A stretch of 64,000 bases of DNA, taken from the NCBI GenBank assembly GCA_910574455.1, contig CAJSYZ010000005.1, positions 1,550,001-1,614,000 on the forward strand. The letters run 5' to 3'. Under the pieces are notes generated by a model. That model did no database searches. It was not told where the DNA came from and saw only the letters and a list, made by a program, of their open reading frames with translations. The position numbers and the translations under genes are program-made. Below, one piece after another: positions 34,253 through 45,209 of this stretch. The first letter of the stretch is position 1, and every line of letters begins with the position of its first letter. Origin of the DNA: Trichaptum fuscoviolaceum. Taxonomy: Eukaryota > Basidiomycota > Agaricomycetes > Hymenochaetales > Trichaptaceae.

Positions 34253-35258
34253 ATGAACTCCTTGTACACCCTTGGCGTTCGGCAAACATCCTCGATTCAA
34301 GCTGACCTGGAGAGGTTAAGGTCAGGGGAGAATAGTGCTTCTCTACAAGGTCTGTTTCTGGTCGCTTTCTCTAAAACTCGACAGAAGCTAAGACATGTTG
34401 TTTTCCTCTCTCTCCATCTACCTCAATCTATTCTGTAACCTATGCCAGGGCAGATTACGGCGTCTTTGTCTGCATTCCACCGAACGATCGAGGATTATGA
34501 TTCAATGGCCAAGAGGGAAATGTTGAAGGCCAAGCAAGAGAAAGCTCAGATGTACGATCCTCCGTTCCCATAACGAATCATCGTTACTGATACTTGTACG
34601 TGAATATTTAAGGCGACTACAGAAATTTCGAGGTGATTACGCCGAGCTTAAATCTCAACTTGAGAGAATAAAAAAGGAGGTACGTCATACAACCATTAAT
34701 TGGAAAGAACGAGATAGATTTGTGTCTAATTCTTCAAAGAGAGAAGAATCTGAAAAAGTGGAGCTTTTCGCAAGCGCAACAGCGTCTTCAGCTACCGCTG
34801 CGCGACAACGTTTCTCCAACACACCCTCTCGGTCAACAGCGCCCGCGGAGCTCATCGGCGAATCGCCCTTCCGCGGCGTGTCTGATAACGGTATGCCCAT
34901 GACCAGCATGGACCGAGAGGCGTTCGCATTGCGTGAACACACCTTTGCGCAGGACGCAAACGCACAGCTAGATGACTTCCTCGCACAAGGCCGTGCGGTG
35001 CTTGACAATCTCGTGGATCAGCGGAACATGCTCAAAGGCACGCAGCGGCGACTCCTAGATGCAGCGAACACCCTTGGCCTTAGTAGAGATGTGATTGGGT
35101 GGATTGAGAGGCGAAGGTTTGTTTCAACCTTCTTGTGATTTAAACTCTTTCCAATTAATAAGCTTTTCATCTCCAGTACTCAAGACATGTACATTTTCTT
35201 TGGTGGTGCAATATTCACCTTCATATGTTTTTTCCTCATCTGGAAATACTTTGGCTGA
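34253..35258 (+). CDS. BOS1: BOS1-type Qb SNARE (ER-Golgi transport)
   Basis: ER-to-Golgi vesicle SNARE of the Bos1/membrin family. The ATG at 34253 begins MNSLYTLGVRQTSSIQADLE, the conserved N-terminus. Short introns join ASLQ to GQITASLSAFHRTIEDYDSM, then EKAQM to RLQKFRGDYAEL. A linker exon (SNSSKREESEKVELF to SPFRGVSD) precedes the SNARE motif ALREHTFAQDANAQLDDFL to RLLDAANTLGLSRDVIGWIERR. The last intron leads to STQDMYIFFGGAIFTFICFF, the C-terminal anchor, and the stop at 35256-35258. Gene order is head-to-tail with the FAM72-like gene. No lesion is seen. Confidence 0.93.
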
Positions 35259-35454
35259 ACACTCGTTCATATATACCGCCGTCCGATATGATATCCTCCT
35301 ATAATGACCCATTCTACATACCTGTTTATTTTAGTGTGATTTACGGACCTCATGTTCTTTTCTCTTCCCATGTTAATACACCTTCCCATTGGACACAGAT
35401 ACAAAAGCTTTTAATCTGCTCTTGACGAAACTTATAGACCTTCACGTGAATGCT

Positions 35455-36497
35455 CTACATGATCGTACAGCTCTTCTCGTCCTCAGCCAGTCTTCTTGTG
35501 ATTTCATCTGGGTCAACTTCTCTTCCAGTGGACTGCCGGTGTCCGCCGAGGTATACAATTAGCACGCCTGCATTATCGGGGTCAATTTCTGCGACAATGT
35601 TATGCCTAATAAATGGAAGATTGAGAATACAGCGTCATTAAGAAGATAGATTCATACTTTTGCATCAACTCTTCGATAGCAGGTTTAATTTTCGCAACAT
35701 GGTTTTCCGAATGAAGGCCTTTGCCTTTCAACACATATCTAATCAATGATAATATCTCTTCATGATGTGCAAAGACTTACCAACGATGAGGCGCAGCTCA
35801 GAAAGACCGTTCTGCCGGGCGTTGACAATCGCATTGTCCGTCCGTTCAATAGCCTCTTTTACCCTTAGTCCATGAAGGTCAATCTCGTTCTGATCTCTGC
35901 CCTTGTTGTTCTCTACAATATGAATATTAGTAAAAATTGGTCCTGGTGTACATAATTCTAAACGAACCTTGGAACAACCAGTCCGCCGCGACCTTCTCTG
36001 CACGTTCTCCCTCAGCCCGGTGCGCCTTCCCCTCGTTGCTCAGTTCTTTCGCTCGAGCACCGTCACCGGAGTCATAAGCTCTCTGGCTCTCCGCGAAGCA
36101 CTGCCTCATCTCGTCATAGGCTTTGTCCGCGCGTTGACGAAGCGCGAGATATTCCGGATTCTGAGCGTTTGCCAGATAATCATTCTGCTACCATTCCGTC
36201 CACCAGGCATGGCACCATATAGAAGAAGTGATGACTATAAGTAATGGCACCAATTGATAGAACGGTTGCGCGACAGTTACTCACGAATGGTTTCCGATGT
36301 GGCTTCTGTTCAGGCTGCTCGTGCTGATGTGGTCGGCTCGGAGGCGGGTATGATGCCGGTTGTTCGTGGACAGGAGGTTTTTGCCATTGCTGCTGTTGTT
36401 GTTGTTGTTGTTGCTGCTGCTGTTGGCCCTGCTCCTGTTGCACAGGAACGCAGAGCGTCTTCCAAATGAAACGAAATATCGACCCGAGAAACGACAT
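35455..36497 (-). CDS. DUF1771-Smr domain protein
   Basis: The ATG at 36497 begins MSFLGSIFRFIWKTL. A polyglutamine run of 13 and a proline/histidine-rich stretch follow. After a short intron comes the DUF1771 helical pair (YLALRQRADKAYDEMRQCF, ELSNEGKAHRAEGERAEKVA), then an intron, then the Smr domain: NEIDLHGLRVKEAIERTD (DLHGLxxxEA signature), LRLIVGKSLH, and the end EKSCTIM after further introns. Smr domains bind or cut nucleic acid; the DLHGL motif is intact, while the GxG turn reads GKSLHSENHVAKI across an exon junction. It resembles the yeast YPL199C family. Convergent with BOS1, about 200 bp apart. Confidence 0.88.
36390..36430. repeat. Trinucleotide tract encoding polyglutamine
   Basis: Plus-strand (TTG/CTG)n tract inside the Smr gene, translated on the minus strand as 13 consecutive glutamines. 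Confidence 0.9.
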
Positions 36498-37073
36498 GGA
36501 TAAACGTTCTCTAAAGCCGAGCGATTACAGTAATGATGATCGTTACCCTTTAGTACTGGAGAATAAAGAGCTTGACGACCTTTCTTAAGGTCGTTAAACA
36601 GAACACAGAGTACCAAAACTGCAATGAAGAAGAAGTTCAAACGAGAGTCAGTGCAGTTTTGCGGGTAAGGCCTCGTGCACTTGAGGGTAAGAGACGAGTA
36701 AAACCAGACCTATCATTCCAAGTGTCCTCGCGCATTATCATGCTATATGTCATGTACATTTCTGTATGGCATTGTCCGAGCAACGTCAAACCCAAGCATT
36801 GAACAACTCTAACAACCTTCCGAAGTTCTGGAATTCACTTTGGAAGTTACCCCACACTTCGCCAGTTAAACCATTTCCTCACACACATAATATACAAAGA
36901 ACAAAGAATAGTATTGGTATGAGATGAAAAACAGGAGATTGCATATAATAAAACAGATCATCACGGTCAAGAGAAAGTATAAATATTCAAAGCAGACAAA
37001 CTACGATCAGTATATTCCGACACGCATCGAACAATGCAATAGAGCACGTTTACCAGACCGTTACCCCTATCCT
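36498..37073. other. Intergenic, no gene seen
   Basis: Promoter side of the Smr gene and 3' flank of the antizyme gene. The plus-strand frame 36572-36802 has no recognised content. Confidence 0.4.
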
Positions 37074-38319
37074 TCATATTTCAATACCAACGAGGACATA
37101 GGCTTCATCGACTGGGAATGGCGGTTTCGTCACAACTGCACCGCCGACATACATGAGCGCATGAAGCAGATCACCCAGAGCGGGAGAAGTGCGCTCTAGT
37201 GCGATCACGAGGCCGGTACACTGCAGGTGTTCATCCGCGAGGTCTAGGAGAGCAACGATACTATTCCCAAAGCAAGATGCATTAGTACCACGATGCAAGC
37301 TAAATATACCAAGCCCCACAGCATAGGTATGGCAGACAAAGTTGACAGACGTACCTCTCGCGTAACTTTATGTTCTCCGCACCCTTGCCATCAACATACA
37401 GTGTCTTGGGACGCCCAGGAAGCTCCAGCACCACACCCTCGAAAACGAAACCGTTTCCTGGGTCGACGCCCATTTCCGCGCTGGTGATCCTCACGCTTTT
37501 CGCATGAGGTAGGGCGGAGATTCCGGAACGAGGGAAGAGCGTGGTAAGAAAATCGAGTGCATCCTGACGCTGGCGAGAGCTGATCTTCGCCATGCTTCCA
37601 CCAACGCGGGGTCCATTTCCAGGGGAGCTGGAAGAAGCGGACGAAGGGGTCGAGTCCGGCGTGAGCGGAGGTGTATTGAGCCCATGGAACGTACTGTGGC
37701 TAGCCTTTTGGTGGCCGTGACTGTTTGGGATAAATCTAGGTGCCGACGCACCAGGCGCTGGAGGGGATTGTAAGCTGAAGTTGGTGGCGGAAGAGCACCC
37801 CAAAATGCCAGCAGCAAAATCAGTGTCCAGCGTCGAGCTCGAATGCGGTGGTGTCGTAGGATAAAAGGCGTTTTGTGAATATACTACATTTCTACTGGGC
37901 CTGAGCTCCGGAGACGAGTCCGGTGTGCTGGCGGCGGATACTGGAGAGGGAAGGGAATGGGAAGCGGGAAAGTTGGACGCCAGGTTGCCTGTCACACAAC
38001 CCAACGACCCTCCTCGGCCGTGTGGCCTATCCGGAGGGCATTTCTGCTGAGGAACGTCAAAAGCACCACCCAGGGCCGCCAGAGAACGTAGTAGAATAGT
38101 AGTATATGTCGTCGGCGCCTTGCATGTTGCATACGGCGAGGACATCTGAGTTCGCAGCGTCAGCAGTGTAAGCCCCATCTCCAACGGTTTGACGGCCGTT
38201 GCTGAAGACATCTGTGAGTTTTATATGCACGGAAAGCGAGACGTGGTAGAGAACAAGACTCACGCGGGGCAAATACTAAATTGCTGTTTGGTAAAACAAT
38301 TCATAGTTAAATTCGACAT
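37074..38319 (-). CDS. Ornithine decarboxylase antizyme, +1 frameshift gene
   Basis: Antizyme binds ornithine decarboxylase, targets it to the proteasome and limits polyamines; its full-length synthesis needs a polyamine-stimulated +1 frameshift. ORF1 starts at the ATG 38319 (MSNLTMNCFTKQQ), crosses a 62-nt intron (38202-38263), and reads IYYYSTTFSGGPGWCF to a TGA at 38057-38059. Moving +1 at TGG TGC TTT TGA C continues as DVPQQKCPPDRPHG and stays open through the whole second frame. A 94-nt intron (37261-37354) sits between KLRE and SIVALLDLADEHLQC. The antizyme domain ends GGAVVTKPPFPVDEAYVLVGIEI. The conserved WC-x-stop context and the domain make the call secure. Without the shift only about 67 residues would be made. 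Confidence 0.9.
38057..38068 (-). promoter_or_regulatory. Programmed +1 ribosomal frameshift site
   Basis: On the minus strand the codons are TGG TGC TTT TGA followed by C. The upstream frame stops at TGA; the downstream frame begins GAC. Vertebrate antizymes use TGG TGC TCC TGA, so the last sense codon differs (TTT for TCC) while the surroundings match. Confidence 0.85.
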
Positions 38320-39031
38320 GTGGTCCTTCCAACTTGGTCACTGTGTGGTGTACGAGATGAATGTGTTGTAGATATGAGAGACGATGAGGAGGTGCGCAGC
38401 GGGTTGTCGTCGATGGTCAGCTATCAGTATCCGTGTGGTGATGGATAAGGAGAAAGCCCTTCGTCCGACCCACCCCTCGTTTTCATTCTTCATTCCGGGC
38501 TGTGTCAGCAAGGACCCCAACGGTCCGGTGCATGTGCGTAGATTCCAGCGCAGCCTGTAGTCCTCGTTATCGTCTTAGAGCTTCAATGAAATATCTCAAG
38601 AATAAGACGGTTGTTTTCCATCGTTGTAACAAGCAGTACGAAGGAGAGCGGTGTTGGGCGGTATCAAATCCGAATCGAGTTCTTATAGTGTCTGCGAAGC
38701 TCTTCGTCCCCATTCGGAAGCCTGAGTCTGAGACTCGGACTCGGAGCCCTGCTCTCGGGGTCTGCCTCAGGGCCGGTCTTAACTTGGATCCGCCTTGGCT
38801 GTATTGATTCTTTGGTATACTGCTCAGCAAACGACGACCTCAAGACCTTTCCCGTCCCTTGTAAGTGTTATCGCCGTCTCGCGAGTGTCTGAAGCTATTG
38901 TATAGACACTGAAAGCCATGCTGGAGAGAATTGGATGGATCTGGAGATACAGGAGATGATGGATTGGCTTCGCAAGATTTGGATGTAACAGGGATGCTGA
39001 CTTCACAAACCCAGAACTCTTAAACTTCAAA
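38320..39031. other. Intergenic between divergent antizyme and RPS2 genes
   Basis: Holds the promoters of both genes. The stretch 38715-38790 is rich in GACTCGGA and CTCAGG words akin to the repeat arrays near the Plavaka-type element. No RNA gene recognised. Confidence 0.45.
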
Positions 39032-39237
39032 ATGGCTGATGCTGGTCGTGGTCGTGGTGGCTTTGGTCGCGGGCGTGGAGGTGATAGGCGTGGACGCAGG
39101 GGTCCCCGTCGTGGAGGTCGCAAGGATGAGGAAAAGGAATGGTGAGCACGACATCTAATATATTATCATCGTCTATATGCTAATCGCATGTAACATGTAG
39201 GGTCCCAGTCACCAAGCTCGGCCGTCTCGTAAAGGAT

Positions 39238-39292
<55 letters not shown>

Positions 39293-39923
39293 ACCAGATT
39301 GTCGACTTCTTCTTACCCAAGCTCAAGGATGAGGTCATGAAGATCATGCCCGTGCAGAAGCAGACCCGTGCCGGTCAGCGCACACGCTTCAAGGCGTTCG
39401 TCGCCATTGGTGACTTCGATGGACACGTCGGTCTCGGTGTGAAGTGCGCGAAGGAAGTCGCAACTGCCATCCGTGGCGCTATCATCCTCGCTAAGCTCTC
39501 CGTCATCCCCGTCCGTAGAGGTTACTGGGGTGCTGCTCTCGGTGAGCCCCACACTGTGCCGAGCAAGGTTAGCGGAAAGGTCGGATCTGTTATGTGCCGT
39601 CTCATCCCCGCGCCCCGTGGTACCGGTATCGTCGCTGCGCCGGCGTCCAAGCGTCTCCTCCAACTTGCTGGTGTACAGGATGTGTACACACAGGCGAAGG
39701 GTTCAACTGCGACTATGGGTAACTTCTTGAAAGCTACATTCGCTGCTGTACGTACTACTGTCTCAATTGTCACTCGCAGTATATTGATTTTAATCTTCAG
39801 ATTACAAAAACTTACTCCTTCCTTACCCCCGACCTATGGCGCGAGATCCCTCCATCGAAGTTCCCTTACGACGAACACTCAGCGCATCTGCAGCTTGCGG
39901 CGAAGAAGGCCGGCGTGTACTGA
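39032..39923 (+). CDS. RPS2: 40S ribosomal protein S2 (uS5)
   Basis: Small-subunit ribosomal protein at the mRNA entry/decoding side. Three exons: 39032-39141, 39201-39747 and 39801-39923, with a 59-nt and a 53-nt intron. The N-terminus is an RGG tail ([19 protein letters not shown]) and [20 protein letters not shown]. The S5 domain follows: [57 protein letters not shown] and [17 protein letters not shown]. The end is [12 protein letters not shown]. Length (about 259 residues) and all blocks agree with fungal S2. Confidence 0.98.
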
Positions 39924-40306
39924 TTGTTTACTTCTCTTTGCTCATTTCATCTTCGTATCTACATTCATGGGCTAGGCACTGTATGTTTCCTTTACACGTA
40001 AAATTCATGCCTGTATGAGCCTGCTTTGTCTGAAGTGTACCAAGACTTCTTTTGCTGGCTGGAGCATTCTCGTGAAGATATACTGCGAGCACGAATAGCC
40101 AGGCCGTTGATCATATACAAGCAAGAAATCGCATTATGTCAAGAAACCAAGAAATTGACAAATCGATGATGTACACAGCGCAAATTTATATACGGGGTAT
40201 AGAACAGCCGGATAACAATGGTAACATAACATAAATGAATGGCAGTAGTGTATACAGTGGTAATAGTGAGCGTGTGGTGTGTATGCGATAATAAATGAAA
40301 GCGGAA
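39924..40306. other. Convergent 3' flanks, no gene seen
   Basis: AT-rich spacer between the RPS2 stop and the stop of the DUF6625 gene. Nothing else supported. Confidence 0.5.
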
Positions 40307-42142
40307 TCATCTGGCTGCCTCATAAATGACATCGCCCTTTTGATCCCATATCTCTACCTGAGAGTGATCGTATGAAACAAGAAGCTGTCCTGGTCGAACG
40401 TCACTCGAAGGCAGACCTTTGAACCAATCTATAAAGTACTAAATTAGTTCAAGCCAACTTCCTTTGCAGTAGAGGTTTACCTTTGAGCTTCTCATCCTGC
40501 CAATGTTTATAGAGACCTTCATCCACAATGAGTTTCCCGTCGCGGCTTAAGTAGCGTTCCCTGGACTCCAGCCGCTGCACAATCTGTCCATACGGCTCGT
40601 GACGCATAAAATATGCCTTGTCTACGCGCTCCTTTGGTGACCAGCCCGGCTCGACGTACGTGCAATTCTCCTTCGCGAACCAAATGAAGCCCTCGTAGCC
40701 CGAACAGTCTTCGATGACCTTCGTATCCTTCTCAACGACGTCCTCCGAGAAGATTGGCGTAACGGCTGCTTTGCTGCTCGGCGGCTGAACGAGAGGGACG
40801 AGCCGTCTCCGAATCTCAGGCGTCATATCCTTCTGCTTATGCTGGGTCAAGTAGAACGTGCCGTGAACGGAGACGAGGATGGTGTCGTAAGACTCGACCA
40901 TGCCCTCAACAACAGCAAAGGTCAGAGCTTTCTCGTCTGAGAAGACGTAGTGGCTGAACTCGGACTCCTCAGCGTCCTTTGAGGTGTCGGGGAGCGTGAA
41001 GTAGGCCGCGAGGGAGTCAAACTTGGGGTAGGAGTGCATCATTTCTAGGACCTCCGGAGAGTGCCTGAAGAAAGACATGTGCCCTCTACATAAAGGTTAA
41101 TAGTCGCTAGCCGCGAGAGCGAAATTGGACGTACCTAAGGAACAGAAGGCGTTGCTCCTGGTAAAGCGGCTGTGAGGAAATGGCGATGACGTCAAATTGG
41201 TGGGCGATCTCCCAAGGAAACGTTCGTTTAAAACTGTGCACTTGGGGTGTAAGCAGTGGGTTAGTAACGGGATTTGAAACACAACTCACTTCCCCCAGTA
41301 CGTGTCAATGTCGCACCAACCCTTCATATCATTCAAGAATTAGAAAGCGGCCACAATTTCAACAAACAGATTTTGAGCGTACCCAAATAGTGGTTGCTGG
41401 ATCAATCCATTCCCTGAAGATCCCATTTCGAAGTATTCTGAAATGTGAGTTATTCTAAGGGAAAGAAGTTCGTTATTATTGTGTCAGTTAATTGATTAAA
41501 GCAGATGCCCAACATACTCGATCTTTCTTGCCTTTATCCATCATTCTGTGCAGTAAGATCGGCCGGTCGGCTTGAGTACAGTTCCAACGTTTACACATGA
41601 AATCTACGTGAAGCTCCCAATCTACAAGATAAAAGAGCTGGTAAACGCGTAGAAGTTGGGTCTCAGTCTTACTTGCTTACATTCTCTCTCAGAGAGACAT
41701 AATGTCTATTAGATTAATTAAGCCGTCAATTTGTGGACAAAACTTCCGCGAGAACTGCTTAGCGTACCTTGACATTCGGGGCGTCGGAATAGGTTGGGCA
41801 TCCATAACCAAGTACATCAACTTGCACGAAGAGCAGATCCACTTGGGGATTCGCTTCGACAGACTGGAAAAAGAGGGGGATGTAGGCCGGCGTGTTATTC
41901 GACTTGATCGCCCATATAGCAATTACGGTTATCTTCGGCGGCCTGTCCGGGGTGTATGAGAAGTTGGCCTGGGGCTCGTCAATGTTTGTCGAGGGGAAAA
42001 GCGGGGATTTGGTCGACGATATGGATATCCACGAGGGGGAGTCGCTCGAGGCGCCCGACTGGTCGTAGGCAAGGAAGTACAGGAAGAAACAAAGAGCGGA
42101 GGATACAGTGATAAGGAACGACCTTTTCATCCATGCACTCAT
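40307..42142 (-). CDS. DUF6625 type II membrane protein, putative glycosyltransferase
   Basis: The ATG at 42142 begins MSAWMKRSFLITVSSALCF, a short cytosolic tail and a signal anchor (residues about 9-26). The lumenal part starts ITVIAIWAIKSNNTPAYIPLFF, then VDLLFVQVDVLGYGCPTY. Several short exons follow; the piece NERFLGRSPTN region reads FPWEIAHQFDVIAISSQPLYQEQRLLF in the correct frame. The long exon MSFFRHSPEVLEMMHSYPKF to YKHWQDEKLK is joined by an intron to DWFKGLPSSDVRPGQLL and the end IYEAAR. Members are abundant in basidiomycetes and have a nucleotide-sugar-transferase-like fold; activity is not established. The exon around 41290-41640 is only partly resolved. Confidence 0.7.
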
Positions 42143-43051
42143 GGTGGTCTTTTTTGTAGATTATACAGGGACAGATATGTTCATTGACCTCTGAACAACG
42201 ACGGTGTGGAAAAAAGGATGGGAAGTAATATGTGGCCCATGATGAATACAGAAAGTTATAGTCGGAACTGTATTGCCAGGGCGCGGCTCCCATTCCGCAA
42301 ATTGGATAGCCATGATTGCCAAGCGAGATAAGAAATTATAACAACCCTGAAAAATCCCAGGAAATGCTTTTATGAGCGCATCATACGCTGTCGTCATTGA
42401 GTTTGATAAATACGTACTACTAGAGAGTGAAGGAATCTTACTTCATTCGCCATCTTTGAGATCCTGGTACTGACTGTGATCTACATGATTTTCCACCAGA
42501 ATGTCGGTTTTCCTCTTCCGAGTAGAGTGATGATTAGGAGGAGAATGTTAACAGCGTATATGAGGAATAGAGTAGACTAGTTGGAGAGAAGTAGTGGGCG
42601 TCTGTAGTACGGAAGCGTGTCGTTCGATCCTTTTCGATCCTTGGCACTTCAGGTGGGAGGGAAAACGGGTGGCTGAACTACGCGCATCCGACGATCAAGT
42701 TGCCTCTCGGTTAAGTACTGTTAATGCAACCTTTTCGACGACTGGTTGTAGTTCTTCGTATCCTACTATCTAAGTCGTTGCGACATGGTTCAGAGTCATA
42801 TTTGCGTCATCAAACAGATGGGCGGTGATGAGGTCAAGAGCAAAATTGCCCACATATGTAATGTATGCGAAAGAAAAGTGTATGGTACTGCAAGGGTATG
42901 TTACATGCTTGAGCGGTCCGTTGTCCAAAAGAATCTTGCAACCGATTAAGAGGCAGCATCGTTCTTGTAATGAGTCAAGCAATGCGGCGTGCGGAAGCCA
43001 GTGGCTCGGAACCAGAAGTGGGAAAGGAGGTGTCTATCGGTAGGAAGCCAC
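42143..43051. other. Intergenic, no gene seen
   Basis: Upstream side of the DUF6625 gene and 3' flank of the next minus-strand gene. The short frames here have no recognised domain. Confidence 0.45.
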
Positions 43052-44325
43052 TCATTCAAAGGGATTAGTCCTTCCGGCCTTGAGAGAAGATGTAAATCTT
43101 CTTTCGCATAGCAAAATATGGATAAATCGGAAAATAGCCCACCTGATCATCTCCGCCCCTATCCGGGCCCTCTCTACAGCCACATAGCCAATCCGTCCAC
43201 CAGCGTTTCTTCCATTGAGGCTCATTCGCATCTGCATTTCCTGAACCCGTCACTGACGGATTCGGCGTAGGACCTGGTGGGCTTGTGATACCCGGACTTA
43301 GCATTCGAGGCGGCGGTGTCTTCGGAGGAGGGAGATTTAGAGGCTGAGGCGGTGGAGGTGCGGACGTTATCGCGTGATCTGCTTGTAACGTTGGACGCTT
43401 CAACGCAGTGGGAGTCGGAACGGACTTGGAATCGTCAAATGGTGATACTCCCATGTCTAGTGCGGCAGGTGTTGGCGGCGGTGGTGAACTGGACGGATTC
43501 ATCACGGCGCTGCCGCTGCCGCTACTTCCTTCGAAACCACGCAAAGGTGACGCCGAGTCAGGAGGCTCGAATGGATTTTCAGCCATCGGTGTAAATGTAG
43601 GAGGGACAGGGGAGCTCGGATTGCTTGAACCGGGAGACTGGACAGACCGCGTCTCAAGGTCACTCATCGCAACAGCGTCTTCTGAGTTTCGCGCATGAAG
43701 CACTGAATGCGCGCCGCTCCCTGCCCCGCCAAAACTACCACTGACCCTGCTTGAGGTCCGGCTCGCGCGTTTTCCGGTCCAAAGTAGTGAGGCACGCCGT
43801 GAAACTTCGCCGACAACGCTTGGAGCGGTCGCCCCGGCGGCCTTTTCACGAGCAGCTTTTCGTTTTTGACGTTCGGCTTGTTCCCATCGTCGCAGATTCT
43901 GTCCAATGAATAACCAAAGCGGGACAACGCAGCACAAAATTCAGTATAATCAACAAGGTTTCTAGAATGTTATAACTTACTTCTTCAATCCGTTTTGCCT
44001 CTTCCTCCTCTTCAGTAGTTGGTGGATATGCGCTCATCCCCTCACTGCTCTCCCGAACAGGTGTCAACGTCCCGTAACTGTCTGCACCATCATCATCCTG
44101 GTTTAAGTCGACCACCTCACGCGCCTTGCCCTTCCCTTTGCCCTTCGTGTCCGTCTTGACCATTAACCGGTCTTCGTCCCTAACCCCTTTCCATGCTGAG
44201 GACCCGTTCGCAAGATCCTCCTCTTCGGTCGGCGACGGCGACGGCGATGGTGGCAAGGATGGCAAAGGTTCGTGTTCGCCGCGGCTGCTGCGGAGGTGCG
44301 AACTAGACGGCGCGAGTAGCGACAT
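43052..44325 (-). CDS. Conserved uncharacterised agaricomycete protein
   Basis: Three exons. The ATG at 44325 begins MSLLAPSSSHLRSSRG. An acidic/serine linker leads to EEEEAKRIEE, joined over an intron (about 43880-43985) to NLRRWEQAERQKRKAARE, a conserved charged helix, and RRASLLWTGKRASR. A long proline/serine-rich disordered region follows, then the conserved tail RWWTDWLCGCREGPDRGGDDQ. A last short intron gives AGRTNPFE and the stop at 43052. The cysteine pair in WLCGC and the NPF end (an EH-domain-type tripeptide) are the only motifs I can point to. I recall similar proteins in other mushrooms, all without function. Confidence 0.7.
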
Positions 44326-44500
44326 TGCAGTTCTCTCCTTATGAGCTCGTGGTGACGCGCACTCAATAAACCCTTATTGACTGCAAAGTCGCTGGCGGAC
44401 GAGTCAAAAAGTCTGATAAGGGCTTCTAGTTGAATAGTCTATCGAACAGGGGGCCGCTGGATGGGTGAGAGCGCGTTGTGGTGTTGAAACGACGAGGACG

Positions 44501-44771
44501 CTATGCGGCGCGGCAAAAACACTATTCGGCGCTTGGCCGAGTACATCCGCCTGTTGTCCCACGTGACGTCAGCGCGCCTCAGGCTGCCAGTGCAACTACT
44601 AGTATATATAGTAAGAACTACATAGCATAAAGTTGGATCCTAACCGTGACACAGCAGAGATACATACACGAACCAGACGTCGGAGAACCCGCACCAGCAT
44701 CGAACTGTAAGTCGATCAACGCGGAGACCTATACAAAAGTCCAACATCAAGATAATATACAGGTTTCACTT
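44501..44771 (+). repeat. 271-bp direct duplication, left copy (undivided)
   Basis: The segment starts CTATGCGGCGCGGC and runs to GGTTTCACTT. Its first 128 bp recur without a difference at 50460-50587 and its remaining about 143 bp recur without a difference at 54852-54997, in the same orientation. Here the two parts are contiguous at TAGCA/TAAAG. The part near 44570-44615 contains CTCAGGCTGCCAGTG and ACTACTAGTA, words of the Plavaka-type arrays. Confidence 0.95.
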
Positions 44772-44829
44772 TCCTGGGGACATGCTGATCATAATTCCGT
44801 GGGAACTGCTACTTGGTCCGAGGTTTCTC

Positions 44830-45064
44830 CGCACCAGTCGCTGGACCTGGTCGCTCAGACGCTGGTCCCGGGTCGCTTAGACGCTGGTCCCGGGTCGCTC
44901 AGACACTGGTCGCTGGTCCCCGGTCGCTCAGACGCTGGTCCCGGGTCGCTCACACGCTGGTCGCTGGTCGCCGAGACGCTGGTCCCCTGTCGCTCAGACG
45001 CTGGTCCCGTGTCGCTGAGACGCTGGTCGCTGGTCGCTCAGACGCTAGACGCTCGTCGCTAAGT
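44830..45064 (+). repeat. Minisatellite, left unit
   Basis: Tandem units of about 19-22 bp of the type GGTCGCTCAGACGCTGGTCC with variants. The matching array in the inverted copy has a different number and order of variants, so it changes faster than the flanks. Confidence 0.9.
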
Positions 45065-45209
45065 CCATAAGCCCTTACGTGCACATGTCCACAGACGCGC
45101 ATGTACAGGTCCCTGGGTCCACAGGTCCATACTAATATGTCCATGCATGCTCGGCTCCAGCACAGAGGCTGCTTTTTCGTCTTGTTTCTCTGTTTGCGCC
45201 CTTTGACAC

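Noticed and set aside
39313..39663. 116-residue minus-strand frame in RPS2
   Set aside because: It is the antisense shadow of the highly biased RPS2 codons.
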